Below are positions 5,358 to 5,885 of a DNA stretch of 5,885 nucleotides, in pieces. Numbering within the stretch: position 1 is the first letter of the stretch; the number at the start of each line of letters is the position of its first letter. Source of the DNA: Flavobacteriaceae bacterium (GTDB taxonomy: Bacteria; Bacteroidota; Bacteroidia; Flavobacteriales; Flavobacteriaceae); NCBI GenBank assembly GCA_002703065.1, contig PAEO01000018.1:39360-45244 (forward strand), written 5' to 3'. Both the position numbers and the translations under genes were made by a program. Below the pieces are notes generated by a model, which did no database searches, was not told the DNA's origin, and saw nothing but the letters and a program-made list of their open reading frames with translations.

Positions 5358-5885
5358 TTAGTTTACTTGATTATCATCTAGGACTTCTATATCTTCAACA
5401 TATTGAACATCTTCATCATCTAACACAACTTTAGCTACAGCTGCAATAGAATCATTTTCTTTGATATTAATTAATTTAACACCCTGGGTTGCTCTACCCA
5501 TAACTCTTAAATCATTAACTTCCATTCTTATTGCTATTCCAGATTTGTTAATAATCATTAAATCATCACCATCAGAAACGTTTTTAATGGAAACCAAACT
5601 GCCTGTTTTTTCAGTAATGGATATTGTTTTTACTCCTTTTCCTCCCCTGTTGGTAATTCTATAATCTTCAAGACTAGATCTTTTACCATATCCATTTTCT
5701 GAAACAACTAATATGTCACTGTCCATGTCATTTACTGAAATCATTCCAATTACTTCATCTTTATAATCTTTTAATCTGATTCCTCTAACTCCTGACGCAT
5801 TTCTTCCCATAGGTCTAGTTTTACTTTCTTCGAATCTTATACATTTTCCAGATTTCACAGCAATTAACACTTGAGAATTTCCAGT
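5358..5885 (-). CDS. gyrA: DNA gyrase subunit A, C-terminal domain (5' truncated by window edge)
   Basis: The frame is open to the right edge (first visible codon at 5883-5885), giving the last 175 residues of GyrA. The GTG at 5868-5870 encodes an internal Val and is not a real start. The fragment covers the final blades of the beta-pinwheel domain that wraps DNA, allowing gyrase to introduce negative supercoils. Repeated blade motifs are GKCIRF (13-18) with RPMGRNASGVRGI (24-36), GYGKRS (65-70) with NRGGKGVKTI (79-88), and GIAIRM (116-121) with RVMGRATQGVKLI (127-139). The end is an acidic tail (DDEDVQYVEDIEVLDD). Blade motifs of the RxxGRxxxGV type and the acidic tail fit GyrA better than ParC. 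The second visible blade carries NRGGKG, resembling the GyrA box usually found in the first blade. The catalytic Tyr and breakage-reunion domain lie outside the window. Confidence 0.93.
   Translation of the reverse strand, partial: TGNSQVLIAVKSGKCIRFEESKTRPMGRNASGVRGIRLKDYKDEVIGMISVNDMDSDILVVSENGYGKRSSLEDYRITNRGGKGVKTISITEKTGSLVSIKNVSDGDDLMIINKSGIAIRMEVNDLRVMGRATQGVKLINIKENDSIAAVAKVVLDDEDVQYVEDIEVLDDNQVN

Noticed and set aside
5461..5664. 67-codon hydrophobic + strand open frame
   Set aside because: It is the antisense shadow of the GyrA C-terminal domain; the hydrophobic composition follows from the complementary codons.
5868..5870. GTG as the start of a stand-alone 170-residue GyrA-like protein
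   Set aside because: The frame stays open upstream to the window edge and the residues fit a GyrA blade, so this is the end of a full gyrA gene.
1..5885. CRISPR array, insertion sequence, tRNA or rRNA gene, defence system
   Set aside because: No regularly spaced repeats, transposase motifs, cloverleaf-like sequence or known defence domains were seen; the window is tightly filled with recognisable metabolic and housekeeping genes.

Overview
The window looks like part of the chromosome of a low-GC Bacteroidetes bacterium, most likely a marine-type member of the Flavobacteriales. The clues are a very AT-rich sequence (about 30% GC by eye) and mostly weak or absent Shine-Dalgarno sites. A DNA gyrase A gene is followed by a secreted TPR protein of a type I recall sitting beside gyrA in flavobacteria. 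There is also a TAnnTTTG-type promoter element and a secretion signal ending in 'SFSQ'. The taxonomic call is an inference from these features. No RNA genes, mobile elements or CRISPR arrays were seen. Nearly every base is coding; the longest non-coding stretch is 48 bp.

Left part (1-1580, + strand): three closely packed genes. These are the 3' end of an unrecognised gene, a polytopic membrane protein of the YwaF/TIGR02206/TMEM164 family, and a class I SAM-dependent methyltransferase. The gaps are 7 bp and then a 4-bp ATGA overlap, so they probably form one operon. Work on the human family member suggests, by inference only, a role in lipid acyl transfer or membrane-lipid modification.

Middle (1577-3297, - strand): a two-gene sulfur unit. 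The first gene encodes a CstB-like protein: a metallo-beta-lactamase persulfide dioxygenase domain, a pseudo-rhodanese lacking its cysteine, and an intact rhodanese. Overlapping its 3' end by 19 bp is a short rhodanese with a lipoprotein-type signal. Together they suggest sulfide/persulfide oxidation in the cytoplasm and sulfane-sulfur handling in the envelope. A 48-bp divergent intergenic region with a perfect 18-bp AT-only palindrome separates this unit from the next gene.

Right part (3346-5885): a + strand SH3-NlpC/P60 peptidase without a signal peptide (probable murein-peptide recycling) converges, with a 10-bp overlap, on a - strand gyrA-TPR pair. The gyrA reading frame runs off the right edge, so only its C-terminal DNA-wrapping domain is present.

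The window is mostly housekeeping and metabolic genes. I do not see a convincing undescribed defence or mobile system. The points worth a second look are the compartment-split rhodanese pair, the TMEM164-like/methyltransferase coupling, a GyrA-box-like motif in a late blade of GyrA, the palindrome, and the overlapping convergent gene ends.
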